The position numbers and the translations under genes were made by a program. Shown here piece by piece: positions 7,790 to 16,409 of a stretch of 64,000 bases of DNA. The stretch comes from Desulfocarbo indianensis (GTDB taxonomy: Bacteria; Desulfobacterota; Desulfarculia; Desulfarculales; Desulfarculaceae), in assembly GCA_001184205.1 (NCBI GenBank), contig LBMP01000009.1, forward strand, positions 1 to 64,000, written 5' to 3'. Below the pieces are notes generated by a model, which ran no database searches, was not told the DNA's origin, and was given only the letters and a program-made list of their open reading frames with translations. Each line of letters opens with the position of its first letter. Positions within the stretch are counted from its first letter, which is position 1.

Positions 7790-9383
7790 GGAACACCGGC
7801 ACGCTGGGGAAGCGCCCATGATCGGTGTGGGGGATGAAGCGCGCGGCGGAAAAGCGGTTCATCAGCGCCTGGTTCACGTTCAGCTCCAGGTAAGTGAGCT
7901 TGTCGGCCACAGCCTCCACCTGGGGCCGGGTCTCCGGCTCCAGGAGCAGGCGGCGGCAGCCGGCCAGGGAGGAGTTGCCCAGGGGCACGTAACGCTCCCG
8001 GGGCAGGTCGGGCAGCATGCCCAGGGTGATGGCGGTAGCGGGGTCTATTACGTTGCCGAAAGCCCCGGCCACGTAGAAGGCGTCCAGGTCCTCGAACTCC
8101 AGCCCCACCTCCAAAAGCACGGTGCGCAGGATGGTGTACATGGCGGCCTTGGAGCGCAAGAGGATGTCTATCTCCACCTCGTCCACCACGATGGCCCGCC
8201 CGTCGGCGCTTTCCCCGGCCGGCGCCACCACGTAGCCCAGGCCCTCGTCGGTGCGCACTATGCGGGGATGGTCCTCCACCAGGAACTTGCCGCGCATGTC
8301 CATGACCCTGGTGAGATATAGCTGGGCCAAGAGCTGCAAAAGCCCGGAGCCGCACAATCCCTTGGGGCGAGCCGCGCCGCCGTCGGCTTGGGGAATGATC
8401 TTCAGTTCCGGCTCCAGGCTCTGGGGGTCGATGCGGACGCCCTCGATGGCTCCCGGCTGGGCCAGGACGCCCATCTTGGCCACCCCGCTCTCCAGGGCCG
8501 GGCCGGCCGCGCCGGCGCAGGCCAAAAGCCAATCCCGGTTGCCCACCACCACCTCGGCGTTGGTGCCCACGTCCACCAGGATGGCGGTTTTCTCGCGCTG
8601 GTGCATGCCGGCGGCCACGATGCCCGCCACCAGATCGCCGCCGAAATAAGAGCCCACGTTGGGCAGACACCAGCCCACCGCCTGGGGGGCCAGGGGCAAA
8701 CCCAAATCAACGGTATAGAACGGCGCGGGCCGGTTGACCACCGGGATATAGGGCTCCCGCGGGATGGATTGCACGTCCAGGTCGAGGAAGAAATGGGTCA
8801 TGGTGGTGTTGCCCGCGGCCACCAGGCCTACTACCTGGGAAGCACCGCGGCCGGCCCGGCCGCACATCTCTTCCACCAAATCGGCCGCGGCCTTCACCAG
8901 CATCCGGTGCAGGCGCTGCATGTCCTGGGGCTTGGCGGCCGCCCAGATGCGGGAGAGGATGTCCGCGCCGTACTCGGCCTGGGGGTTCAGACAGGTGCCC
9001 TTGGCCAGTTCATCGCCCGTGGCCAGATCATGCAGGCCGGCTTGCAAATGGGTGGAGCCGATGTCCAGGGCCACGCCCAGGCCCTCCGCGCCCCACAGGG
9101 AGTCCGGCGCCTCGGCGGCGCGCCCGGCCCAGGATTCCTCCGGCGGCCGGGCGCCGGCGTCGCCGGGCTCCACCTCCACCAGCACGCCTTGGGCCAGGGT
9201 GGCGGTGACCCGGTAGCCGGCCTGGCGCATGGTCCTGGCGAAGCGGCCGGCGCGGCCCACCGGGGCCACAGGCCAGGTTCCCGTAACCCGGCGCAGGGCC
9301 TTGGCCAGCCGATCGATATCGGCGGTATTATCCTTCAGACTGGGCGGCTCCAGTTCCAGATAGTGCTTGTGCAAAAGAGCCAT
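7782..9383 (-). CDS. RACE-type activator (ASKHA/DUF4445), lacking the ferredoxin domain
   Basis: A 533-residue protein of the reductive activators of corrinoid-dependent enzymes (RamA/RACo group), which use ATP to return inactive Co(II) corrinoid to Co(I). The N-terminal ~75 residues match the linker region (HYLELEPPSLKDNTADIDRL). Then come an ASKHA ATPase fold with phosphate-1 ALDIGST near residue 105, LVDVGTNAEVV, and the late LCGSGLLQLLAQL and VAGAFGNVIDPATA motifs. The N-terminal plant-type [2Fe-2S] domain normally present is missing: no C-x4-C-x2-C is seen before the linker. Electrons must then come from another protein. ATG follows GAGGAAG. It is the first gene of an operon with a kinase-like and a Usp gene; no corrinoid methyltransferase lies in the window. 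Confidence 0.88.
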   Translation of the reverse strand: MALLHKHYLELEPPSLKDNTADIDRLAKALRRVTGTWPVAPVGRAGRFARTMRQAGYRVTATLAQGVLVEVEPGDAGARPPEESWAGRAAEAPDSLWGAEGLGVALDIGSTHLQAGLHDLATGDELAKGTCLNPQAEYGADILSRIWAAAKPQDMQRLHRMLVKAAADLVEEMCGRAGRGASQVVGLVAAGNTTMTHFFLDLDVQSIPREPYIPVVNRPAPFYTVDLGLPLAPQAVGWCLPNVGSYFGGDLVAGIVAAGMHQREKTAILVDVGTNAEVVVGNRDWLLACAGAAGPALESGVAKMGVLAQPGAIEGVRIDPQSLEPELKIIPQADGGAARPKGLCGSGLLQLLAQLYLTRVMDMRGKFLVEDHPRIVRTDEGLGYVVAPAGESADGRAIVVDEVEIDILLRSKAAMYTILRTVLLEVGLEFEDLDAFYVAGAFGNVIDPATAITLGMLPDLPRERYVPLGNSSLAGCRRLLLEPETRPQVEAVADKLTYLELNVNQALMNRFSAARFIPHTDHGRFPSVPVFHG

Positions 9384-9442
9384 CGCTTCCTCGCCTGTTG
9401 AGCGGCCGTTGGGAAATTCTGGCAGCCTGGAGCGGCGATGTC

Positions 9443-9476
9443 AAAAAAATAACCCCGGCTCCTGGGGGACCGGGGT
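9443..9476 (-). terminator. Rho-independent terminator of the 9498-10004 gene
   Basis: Read on the minus strand, ACCCCGG (9476-9470) pairs with CCGGGGT (9458-9452) across an 11-nt loop, and a run of seven T follows (9449-9443). It separates the unknown gene upstream from the RACE operon downstream, so the latter must have its own promoter in the remaining ~60 bp. Confidence 0.8.
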
Positions 9477-9497
9477 CAGGGGGCATCCGGCACCCGC

Positions 9498-10004
9498 CTA
9501 CCAGCCGGCGGCCTCCTGATTAACCAGTTCCCGCACCTTTTTCACTTCCAGGGCGTTTTCCGCGGCCTTGCGCAGGGCCTCGGCCGGCGAACCGAAGCCG
9601 AAGGCCTGCGGCGCCTGGGCGAGGCTCCCCAGGTTGCCCAGCACGGCCGAGGCCAAATCAACATAGGGCTCGCGGCCTTCCCGGCCACGGCGCAGAAGGT
9701 CGCCGGGCGCGTTCACCTTCACCTGGCCCGCCGCCTGGTTGATGAGATTGCCCAGCCAATAGGCGGCGTCTTCCCACTCGCCGCCCTGGGCCGGCTCCAC
9801 CAGGAATTCATCCTCGCCGGCCAGGGACAGGGAAAGCTGCGCCGTCTCGAAATAGCGCGCCGCCAGGCGCACCAAAAGCTTGCGGTAAAGGGTCTCGTCC
9901 AGGTTGATCCCGTCTATGATCAGCTCGGGCAGGGTGGGAAACCCGAAAAGCTCAACCAACCCCTTCAGGGTGATGGTGTTTTTATCTTTCAGCGAGGTGG
10001 CCAT
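9498..10004 (-). CDS. Conserved-looking hypothetical protein
   Basis: A 168-residue soluble protein, not recognised. It is largely helical and mildly acidic, with no cysteine, no signal peptide and no transmembrane segment. The N-terminal half includes LVELFGFPTLPELIIDGINL, then a helix with AARYFETAQLSLSLAGEDE. The C-terminus is a charged helix. The start is supported by an excellent GGAGGGGG ribosome-binding site just upstream of ATG 10004. It is monocistronic, with its own terminator. Base and codon use look like the neighbours, so it is unlikely to be recently acquired. Confidence 0.7.
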   Translation of the reverse strand: MATSLKDKNTITLKGLVELFGFPTLPELIIDGINLDETLYRKLLVRLAARYFETAQLSLSLAGEDEFLVEPAQGGEWEDAAYWLGNLINQAAGQVKVNAPGDLLRRGREGREPYVDLASAVLGNLGSLAQAPQAFGFGSPAEALRKAAENALEVKKVRELVNQEAAGW

Positions 10005-10069
10005 AGTCCCCCTCCTTCCTTTTTCTTAAAGTTAGGCACTGAAGCCGGGCTTGGCAAGGAGGGGGCAGC

Positions 10070-11533
10070 CTAGCGGGTAGCCAGGCCCTCCAGCAATCTC
10101 TGGTGCAGGTTGTCGAAGCCGCCGTTGCTCATTATGAGGCACAGATCGCCGGGGCGCAGCCCGGCCAGGAGCGCGGCCAGCAGGGCGTCGCTGTCGGAGC
10201 AGGCTTGGGCCTGGACGCCGCGCCCATTCAGGGCCTGGGCCAGGCGGGCCGAGGAAAAGCGGTCTTCCTCCGGCACCTCGTCCACGCCCGGCGGTTCGCG
10301 CAGGAACACCATATCGGCGGCGTCGAAAGCGCCGGCGTAGTCCTCCTGGAAAAAGCCGCGCTTGCTGGTGTTGGTGCGCGGCTCGAAGGCCGCGATCAAG
10401 CGGCCGCCGCCCGGCCGCCAGCCGCGCACCCCGAAGCGGGCCACCGCCGCTAAAGTCTCGCGCACCGCCGTGGGGTGATGGGCGAAATCGTCCACCACCA
10501 CCACGCCGCCTGCCGCGCCGCGCACCTCCTGGCGGCGCTTGACCCCGCCGAAGCCCGCCTGCACCTCGGCGGCCTGGGCGGCGTCCAAGCCAGCCGCACA
10601 CAGCGCCGCCAGGCAGGCGGTGGTGTTCAGGGCGTTGTGCTCTCCGGCCAAGGGCGAGTAGAAGCGCAGTTCCTCCCCGGCCGGCGTCCGCACCCGCAGG
10701 GAGGCCCCGCCGTCTTTGGCCGGCTCCGCCGAGGCCAGCCGCCATTGGCAGCCGTCCCCCTTGCCGTAGAACCACACCGGGCAGGGGGCCTCCCGCACGC
10801 GCCGGCGCACTTCGGCGCTGTCGCCCCAGGCGATGATCACGCCTCGGGCGGGCATCTGCCCGACCAGCATGTCAAAGGCCCGGCGCACCGCGTCCAGGTC
10901 GGCGTATATGTCCGCGTGGTCGAACTCCACGCTGGTGAGCAGCGCGATGTCAGGGAGGTAGTGCACGAACTTGGGCCGCTTGTCGAAAAAGGCCGTGTCG
11001 TATTCGTCGCCCTCCACCACGAAATGCTCGCCCCGGCCCTCGCGGAAATTCTGGCCGCCCTGGTTCATGATGCCGCCCACCAAAAAGCCGGGGTCCGTGC
11101 CGGCGTTCAGAAGGCCGCTGGCGATCAGGGCGGTGGTGGTGGTCTTGCCGTGGGTGCCGGCCACCACGATGGAGGTGCGTCCCTTGATGAAAAATTCGGC
11201 CAGGGCCTGGGGCAGCGACAGATAAGGCAGCCGGGCCCGGCTCAGGGCGGCCACCTCCGGGTTGTCGCGGCGGATCACGTTGCCCACGACGACCAGGTCG
11301 GGCGGCGGGCTCAGATTGGCCGGGTCATAGCCGCCGGCCACGGGTATGTTCTGCTCCGCCAGGAAGGTGCTCATGGGCGGATACAGCGGGTTGTCCGAGC
11401 CGCGCACCAAAAGGCCGCGCCGCTTCAGCGCGCCGGCCAGGGCGCCCATGGCCACCCCGCCGATGCCCATGAGGTGGACGCTTTTCACTTCCCGCGGGGC
11501 GATGTTCAATTGGGGGTCCAGATCCATGCCCAT
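10070..11533 (-). CDS. mpl: UDP-N-acetylmuramate:L-alanyl-gamma-D-glutamyl-meso-DAP ligase
   Basis: Mpl joins recovered murein tripeptide to UDP-MurNAc, short-cutting peptidoglycan synthesis during cell-wall recycling. The 487-residue sequence has the Mur-ligase order: Rossmann N-domain with MGIGGVAMGALAGALKRRG near 22-40, ATP-binding GTHGKTTTTALIASGLL near 125, the Mpl-type EGDEYDTAFFDKRPKF motif, and C-domain DDFAHHPTAVRETLAA. That FDKR/PKF motif separates it from MurC. It sits at the end of a block with a serine hydrolase and LD-carboxypeptidase LdcA, which supplies the tripeptide, so the recycling step and its ligase are encoded together. ATG at 11533 and 11527 are both possible. Confidence 0.94.
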   Translation of the reverse strand: MGMDLDPQLNIAPREVKSVHLMGIGGVAMGALAGALKRRGLLVRGSDNPLYPPMSTFLAEQNIPVAGGYDPANLSPPPDLVVVGNVIRRDNPEVAALSRARLPYLSLPQALAEFFIKGRTSIVVAGTHGKTTTTALIASGLLNAGTDPGFLVGGIMNQGGQNFREGRGEHFVVEGDEYDTAFFDKRPKFVHYLPDIALLTSVEFDHADIYADLDAVRRAFDMLVGQMPARGVIIAWGDSAEVRRRVREAPCPVWFYGKGDGCQWRLASAEPAKDGGASLRVRTPAGEELRFYSPLAGEHNALNTTACLAALCAAGLDAAQAAEVQAGFGGVKRRQEVRGAAGGVVVVDDFAHHPTAVRETLAAVARFGVRGWRPGGGRLIAAFEPRTNTSKRGFFQEDYAGAFDAADMVFLREPPGVDEVPEEDRFSSARLAQALNGRGVQAQACSDSDALLAALLAGLRPGDLCLIMSNGGFDNLHQRLLEGLATR

Positions 11534-11539
11534 ATCCCG

Positions 11540-12598
11540 CTAGAGGCCCAAAAGCGGCCAGATCAGATTGTACATCTCGTGGCGAAAGGCCTTGATCTTG
11601 TCGTTGTCGCGGCCCAGGGCCACCCGGTTGGTCAAGAGCGCCGCCCCCCGGTTGCCGGCCGGCTGCCACCAGAGGCTGACGCCGGTGAAGCCCAAATGGC
11701 CCACGGCGCCCGCCGGCGGATTTTGGCCGGCCGCGCTCAGCTCGCCGCCGGGGGTGTCGAAGCCGGGGGTGCGCGTGGAGCCGGGGGTGGCGGCGTCGCG
11801 CCGGAAAAGCCTGGCGGCCAGCTCGGGCCGCCAGGGCCCGTCCCCCTTGGCCGCGCGCGCCAGGGCGTCCATCAGGGCGGCCGCCTGGCGGGCGCTGCCG
11901 AAAAGCCCGGCGTGGCCCGCCACCCCGCCCAGGGCGAAGGCGTTCTCGTCTTCCACCTGGCCGTGAATCAGGGGCCGGCCCGGCAAGGGCCCGCAGGGGG
12001 CGATGCGCTCCAGGGGCCAGACCTCCCCGCCGTTCAGCGGCAGATAGCGCGGCGGATCGTCCACCAGTTTGGCATGCGCCCGGCTCACCGCCTTTTCCAG
12101 CCGCCAGCCGGCGTGGTCTTCCAGGAGAAGCCCCAGAAGCAGAAATCCCAAATCGCTGTAAACCGCCGCCGTTCCGGGCGCGTTTTCCAAAGGCTCGTTG
12201 AGCAGCATGGCCTTGAGAAAGCCCCGGCGGCCGGGCGGCGCTTGCCGCTCCAGAGCCGTGAAATAGGGCCGGTAGGCGGGAAAGCCCGCCGCGTGGCAGA
12301 GCAACTGGCTGACGGTGATGTCCGCCTTGTCCTCCGGCACCGCCGGCCCCCAGGCCTGCCCCAGGGTGGTCCGCCAGGGCAGCTTTTCCCGGGAGGCCAG
12401 GTCCACGGCCAGGGTCGCCGTGGCCAGGGGCTTGGTCAGGGAGGCCAGGTCGAACACGGTGTCCCTATGGGCCGCGCCGGCGGCCAACTCCACAAGCGGC
12501 GCGCCGTCGCGCCACAGGCACAGGCTCATGGCCGGGGCCACGCCTTGTTCCACGCCCCGGCGCAGGGCGCGGGCCAGCTCCGCCGCTCTCTCAGGCAA
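11540..12598 (-). CDS. Serine hydrolase of the class C beta-lactamase/DD-peptidase family
   Basis: A 352-residue penicillin-binding-protein-like hydrolase without a clear signal peptide. The nucleophile motif is SLTK (in VFDLASLTKPLAT, near residue 53), and a YSDLGFLLLG motif near 160 serves as the Tyr-x-Asn equivalent. The C-terminal GHLGFTGVSLWW stands where the KTG-like box is expected. Family members act as beta-lactamases, peptidases or esterases, so the substrate is not certain. A location between ldcA and mpl suggests a role in muropeptide trimming or amidated wall fragments. Start is TTG, with GGGAG 8 nt upstream, overlapping the ldcA stop by 8 bp. Confidence 0.85.
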   Translation of the reverse strand: MPERAAELARALRRGVEQGVAPAMSLCLWRDGAPLVELAAGAAHRDTVFDLASLTKPLATATLAVDLASREKLPWRTTLGQAWGPAVPEDKADITVSQLLCHAAGFPAYRPYFTALERQAPPGRRGFLKAMLLNEPLENAPGTAAVYSDLGFLLLGLLLEDHAGWRLEKAVSRAHAKLVDDPPRYLPLNGGEVWPLERIAPCGPLPGRPLIHGQVEDENAFALGGVAGHAGLFGSARQAAALMDALARAAKGDGPWRPELAARLFRRDAATPGSTRTPGFDTPGGELSAAGQNPPAGAVGHLGFTGVSLWWQPAGNRGAALLTNRVALGRDNDKIKAFRHEMYNLIWPLLGL

Positions 12599-13514
12599 GG
12601 TTCACTCCCACCCGCAGCCAGCCCGCGCCGGCGTCCATCTGGGCCCAGGCCCCCACGGGCAGCGGCAGGTTGCTCGCGCCGTGGCCAAAAGGCAGGCCGG
12701 TCAACACCGGCACCCCCAGGCCGCCCAGACGCCGGGCCACCACCTGGATCAGATCGGGAGGCTCCTGGTCCTGATTGGACAGCGCGCCCAGGGCCACCCC
12801 GGCCACCTGGGCGAACACCCCGGCCAGTTCCAGCTGGGTCAGCAGCCGGTCCAGGCGATAGGCCGGCTCGTGAACCTCCTCCAGAAAAAGCAGCGCCCCC
12901 CGCAAGGGCGGCAGCCAGGGCGTGCCCAGCAAGTGGCAGATCATGGTCAGGTTGCCGCCCCACAGGACTCCCTCGGCCCGGCCCTGGGCCAGGGGCCGCC
13001 CCTCAAGGGTGAGCGGCCACGGCGGGCGGCCGGCGAGAAGCAGGCTTAAAGCCTGGCGGCTGGCCGCATCCAAGCGGGGCAGTTGGGCCACCATGGGCCC
13101 GTGCAGGGTCACCAGCCCCTGGGCCGCCAGAGCGTTAAGGAGCGCGGTGAGATCGGAAAAGCCCATGAGCAGGCGCCGCCCGCGGACCATGGCCTGGAGG
13201 TCCAACAGCGGCAGCAGCCGGCTGGCTCCGAAGCCGCCCCGGGCGCAGATCACCCCGCCCAGGCCGGGCTGGGTCATGAGTTCGGCCAGATGCGAGGCGC
13301 GGGCCGCGTCCTCGCCGGCCAGATAGCCGCGGCGGTCCAGGACCAGCTGGTCCACCCTGATGGGAGCCTCCGGGGCCAGTTCGGCCAAGGCCGCCAGCCC
13401 GGCCCGCAGGGTGCCCTGGTCCACCGCCCCGGCCGGGGCGGCCACGGCCAGGGGCTGACCAGCCTCCGGCCACAAGGGGGGGCTGGCGGGGCTGGTCGGC
13501 ACGGAGTGGCTCAT
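12591..13514 (-). CDS. ldcA: LD-carboxypeptidase (peptidase family S66)
   Basis: LdcA removes the terminal D-alanine from cytoplasmic murein tetrapeptide, making the tripeptide used by Mpl. The 307-residue sequence shows the S66 triad context: nucleophile Ser in MGFSDLTALLNAL, Glu in LLFLEEVHEPAYRLDR, and His in GLPFGHG near residue 280. The oxyanion region VICARGGFGASRLL is also present. ATG at 13514 overlaps the coaX stop by 4 bp (ATGA), which is better than the longer open frame reading into coaX. Its neighbours are coaX upstream and the serine hydrolase and mpl downstream, a coherent wall-recycling group. Confidence 0.93.
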   Translation of the reverse strand: MSHSVPTSPASPPLWPEAGQPLAVAAPAGAVDQGTLRAGLAALAELAPEAPIRVDQLVLDRRGYLAGEDAARASHLAELMTQPGLGGVICARGGFGASRLLPLLDLQAMVRGRRLLMGFSDLTALLNALAAQGLVTLHGPMVAQLPRLDAASRQALSLLLAGRPPWPLTLEGRPLAQGRAEGVLWGGNLTMICHLLGTPWLPPLRGALLFLEEVHEPAYRLDRLLTQLELAGVFAQVAGVALGALSNQDQEPPDLIQVVARRLGGLGVPVLTGLPFGHGASNLPLPVGAWAQMDAGAGWLRVGVNLA

Positions 13515-14278
13515 TGGTTGCGCAGGAAAAGGATTCGCAGGCCCAGGAGAGTCAGCAGCTCGTCCACCTCGTGAATGGTGTGGGATTGCGGCGCTATCAC
13601 TTTGGCCAGGCCGCCGGTGGCGATGACCCGGCATTTCACGCCGCGCTCGGCGTTCACCGCCTCCACCACGCCGTCCACCATGCCGGCGTAGCCGTAGATT
13701 ATGCCCGCGTTCATGGCGCTGATGGTGTCCTTGGCCACCACCAGGCGCGGCTGCTTGAATATCTCCACCCTGGGCAGCTTGCTGGCCCGCTGGAACAAGG
13801 CCTCGCAGGAGATCATGACCCCCGGCGCGATGGCCCCGCCCAGGTATTCGCCCCTGGCCGAGATGCAGTCGAAGGTGGTGGCGGTGCCGAAGTCCACCAC
13901 GATGAGGTCGGACTTGCAGCGCTCGTGGGCGGCCACCGCGTTCACGATGCGGTCGGCGCCCACTTCCTTGGGGTTGTCATAGAGAATGGGCATGCCGGTC
14001 TTGATGCCCGGCCCCACGAACAAGGGGGTGAGCCCGAAATAGCGCCGGCACAGCTCGTCCACCGTGTTGTTCAGGGGCGGCACCACGCTGGCGATGATGG
14101 CGCCCTCGATGCTGCCCATGGCCACCGGGCTGGTGGCGAAAAGATTGCTGAACAAAACGCCCAGCTCGTCGCTGGTGCGCTCGCGCTCGGTGCGGATGCG
14201 CCAATGGGCCACCAAACGCTCCTCGTTGAACACTCCCATCACGGTGTGGGTGTTGCCCACGTCAATGGCAAGCAGCAT
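13511..14278 (-). CDS. coaX: Type III pantothenate kinase
   Basis: CoaX phosphorylates pantothenate, the first step to coenzyme A. It is the acetyl-CoA-insensitive, ASKHA-fold type. The 255 residues show phosphate-1 LLAIDVGNTHTVMGVF at the start, the GADRIVNAVAAH pantothenate-site motif near 107, phosphate-2 VVDFGTATTFDCI near 127, and late adenosine motif VIATGGLAKVI near 220. Length is normal for the family. RBS AGGGA precedes the ATG. It is adjacent to glmM; coaD, a later step of the same pathway, is at 26.5 kb in this window. Confidence 0.96.
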   Translation of the reverse strand: MLLAIDVGNTHTVMGVFNEERLVAHWRIRTERERTSDELGVLFSNLFATSPVAMGSIEGAIIASVVPPLNNTVDELCRRYFGLTPLFVGPGIKTGMPILYDNPKEVGADRIVNAVAAHERCKSDLIVVDFGTATTFDCISARGEYLGGAIAPGVMISCEALFQRASKLPRVEIFKQPRLVVAKDTISAMNAGIIYGYAGMVDGVVEAVNAERGVKCRVIATGGLAKVIAPQSHTIHEVDELLTLLGLRILFLRNQ

Positions 14279-14289
14279 GGTTTATTTCC

Positions 14290-15663
14290 CTATCCCTGGC
14301 CCAAATCCGCTATGGCCGCTTCCTCGAGCGCCTGCGCAGCCTGGCTCATCAGCGCCTCGTCCTCGGCCTCCACCATGATGCGCAGCAGAGGCTCGGTGCC
14401 CGAATAGCGCACCAGTATGCGGCCGCGCTCGCCCAGGCGTTCCTCCTGCCGGCGCATGGCCTTGCTCAGCCGGGGGGAATCGGCCAGGGCTTTTTTCTGC
14501 GCCACCTTGAGATTCACTAAAGTCTGCGGGATGGGCCGCATGATCTGGCGCAGCTCGCAGAGCGGCTTGCCCGTGGCCACCATGACCCTTAGCACCATGA
14601 GCGCGCTCAGGATGCCGTCGCCGGTGGTGTTGTGATCCAGAAAAACCAGGTGCCCGCTCTGCTCGCCGCCCAGGCTGAAACCGCCGGCGGCCATGGCCTC
14701 CACCACGTAGCGGTCGCCCACCTTGGTGCGCAGCATGCGAATGCCGCGTTCGCGCAGGGCGATCTCCAACCCCAGATTGGACATCACCGTGGCCACCACC
14801 GTGGCCTGGCGCAGCCCCCCCCGGCTGATCATGTCGTCGGCGCAGATGGCCATGATGGCGTCGCCGTCCACGATCTGGCCCTCTTCATCCACCATGATGA
14901 GCCGGTCGCCGTCGCCGTCGAAAGCCAGGCCGATGTCGGCCTTGCCCGCCTTGATAGCCTCCTGCAGGTTCTCCGGGTGCAGGGCCCCCACCCCGTGGTT
15001 TATGTTGGTGCCGTCCGGGTCCACGCCCATGAGGGTCAGTTCGGCGCCCAGTTCACGGAACACCGAGGGGGCCACCCGATAGGTGGCGCCGTGGGCGCAA
15101 TCCAGCGCCAGGCGGATGCCGTCCAGGGTGTACTCGGTGGGAAAAGCGTTTTTCAGAAAAACGATGTAGCGCCCCGGCGCGTCGTCGATGCGCTGCGCCT
15201 TGCCGATGGCCTGGGCCGTGGGCCGGTCCAGTTCGTGGGTGCCGCCCAGGGCGGCCAGGGCGTAGGCCTCCACTTCTTCCTCGACCTCGTCGGGCAGCTT
15301 GTAGCCGGTGCGGCTGAAAATCTTGATGCCGTTGTCCTCGTAGGGGTTGTGGCTGGCGCTGATCACTATGCCCGCGTCGGCCCGCATGTTGCGGGTGATG
15401 AAGGCGATGGCTGGCGTGGGCAGCGGCCCCACCAGGCGCACGTCCACCCCCATGGAAAGGATGCCCGCCACCAGGGCGTTTTCGAACATGTAGCCCGATA
15501 TCCTGGTATCCTTGCCGATGATTATCTTGTGACGCCGCGCGTGGTTCTTGAAAACCGCGGCCACTCCCTGGCCGATGGCCATGGCCATCTCCACGGTCAT
15601 GGGATAGATATTGGCCACGCCGCGCACGCCGTCGGTGCCGAATATTTTTTCTTGGTTGCTCAT
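14290..15663 (-). CDS. glmM: Phosphoglucosamine mutase
   Basis: GlmM converts glucosamine-6-phosphate to glucosamine-1-phosphate for UDP-GlcNAc, peptidoglycan and lipid A. The 457-residue protein has the N-terminal [13 protein letters not shown], the phosphoserine loop [17 protein letters not shown] near residue 100, the metal loop DGDGDRLIM near 240, the sugar loop GGEQSGH near 325 and the phosphate-binding [12 protein letters not shown] at the end. ATG 15663 was chosen because the family motif starts within eight residues. It follows cdaR by about 30 bp in the conserved cdaA-cdaR-glmM order; in Firmicutes GlmM binds and inhibits CdaA. Confidence 0.97.
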   Translation of the reverse strand: MSNQEKIFGTDGVRGVANIYPMTVEMAMAIGQGVAAVFKNHARRHKIIIGKDTRISGYMFENALVAGILSMGVDVRLVGPLPTPAIAFITRNMRADAGIVISASHNPYEDNGIKIFSRTGYKLPDEVEEEVEAYALAALGGTHELDRPTAQAIGKAQRIDDAPGRYIVFLKNAFPTEYTLDGIRLALDCAHGATYRVAPSVFRELGAELTLMGVDPDGTNINHGVGALHPENLQEAIKAGKADIGLAFDGDGDRLIMVDEEGQIVDGDAIMAICADDMISRGGLRQATVVATVMSNLGLEIALRERGIRMLRTKVGDRYVVEAMAAGGFSLGGEQSGHLVFLDHNTTGDGILSALMVLRVMVATGKPLCELRQIMRPIPQTLVNLKVAQKKALADSPRLSKAMRRQEERLGERGRILVRYSGTEPLLRIMVEAEDEALMSQAAQALEEAAIADLGQG

Positions 15664-15692
15664 TGAATATCCATTTGCGAACCGCCTTCGGT

Positions 15693-16409
15693 TCAGGGTC
15701 CTTGCTTTTCCGGGGAACCCGTCGGCGCCTCGCCGGTCTTTTCCTTGGCGGAGTTGGCCGCTCCCCGTTTGGGCCGCACTTTTATTTCCGCCTCCACCGA
15801 CATGGGCACCACCTGCAGGCTGCGCCCCGCCGGCCGGTTCAAGCGGGCTTGCACGGTGGCATTGGCCTCCAGCTCGCCCACCTCGATGGGCTCGGTGAAA
15901 ATCCAATCCACGATCTCTATTTCTTCCTTCTTGCCGGAAACGTTCACCTTGGCTGGAGTGAGCGTGACTTCCCCCACCTCGTAGCCCGGCGCCGGCTTTC
16001 CCTTCAGCTTCAGCGAAACCGGAACCTGGCGGGAAACCTTGGCCGCCAGGCTCACAATGAAGCGGGCCGGACTCACCCGGATCACCGACACGCCGGCGGG
16101 CAGGCTCAGGTCCTCGGGCACCACCTGGAATATGTGCTCGCCCAGGCCCATGCCGGCCAGGTTGACGCGCTTGACCATGCGTCCGGAGGCGGCCCGGCGC
16201 ACCAGGGTGCCCGGTCCGCTGATGCGGGCGAAGACCTTGTTCACCACGTCATCGGCCACCACCGCGTCGGCGGGTATGCCGGTGATCTCCACCGGCACCT
16301 CCACGGTCAGCTCGGCCTTGTCCTGCCCCACCACGAAAATCCACATCACCAGGGCGATGCCCAGGGCCAAAAGCTTGAGCTGCCAATTATGAGCCAGCCG
16401 CCTAAGCAT
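15693..16409 (-). CDS. cdaR: CdaR/YbbR-family regulator of diadenylate cyclase
   Basis: A 238-residue membrane-anchored protein with one N-terminal transmembrane helix ([17 protein letters not shown]) and a short cytoplasmic tail, followed by two to three YbbR repeats exposed outside. Repeats begin near [14 protein letters not shown] and [19 protein letters not shown]. In Firmicutes CdaR modulates CdaA, the c-di-AMP synthase. The C-terminus is a charged, Lys/Glu/Pro tail. The start overlaps the cdaA stop by 8 bp, so the two are translationally coupled. Length is near the short end, with fewer repeats than Bacillus CdaR. Confidence 0.9.
   Translation of the reverse strand: MLRRLAHNWQLKLLALGIALVMWIFVVGQDKAELTVEVPVEITGIPADAVVADDVVNKVFARISGPGTLVRRAASGRMVKRVNLAGMGLGEHIFQVVPEDLSLPAGVSVIRVSPARFIVSLAAKVSRQVPVSLKLKGKPAPGYEVGEVTLTPAKVNVSGKKEEIEIVDWIFTEPIEVGELEANATVQARLNRPAGRSLQVVPMSVEAEIKVRPKRGAANSAKEKTGEAPTGSPEKQGP

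Noticed and set aside
10475-13012. Plus-strand 845-codon open frame opposite mpl, the serine hydrolase and ldcA
   Set aside because: Low-complexity Gly/Pro/Arg/His composition, covers three confident genes on the other strand, no recognisable domain.
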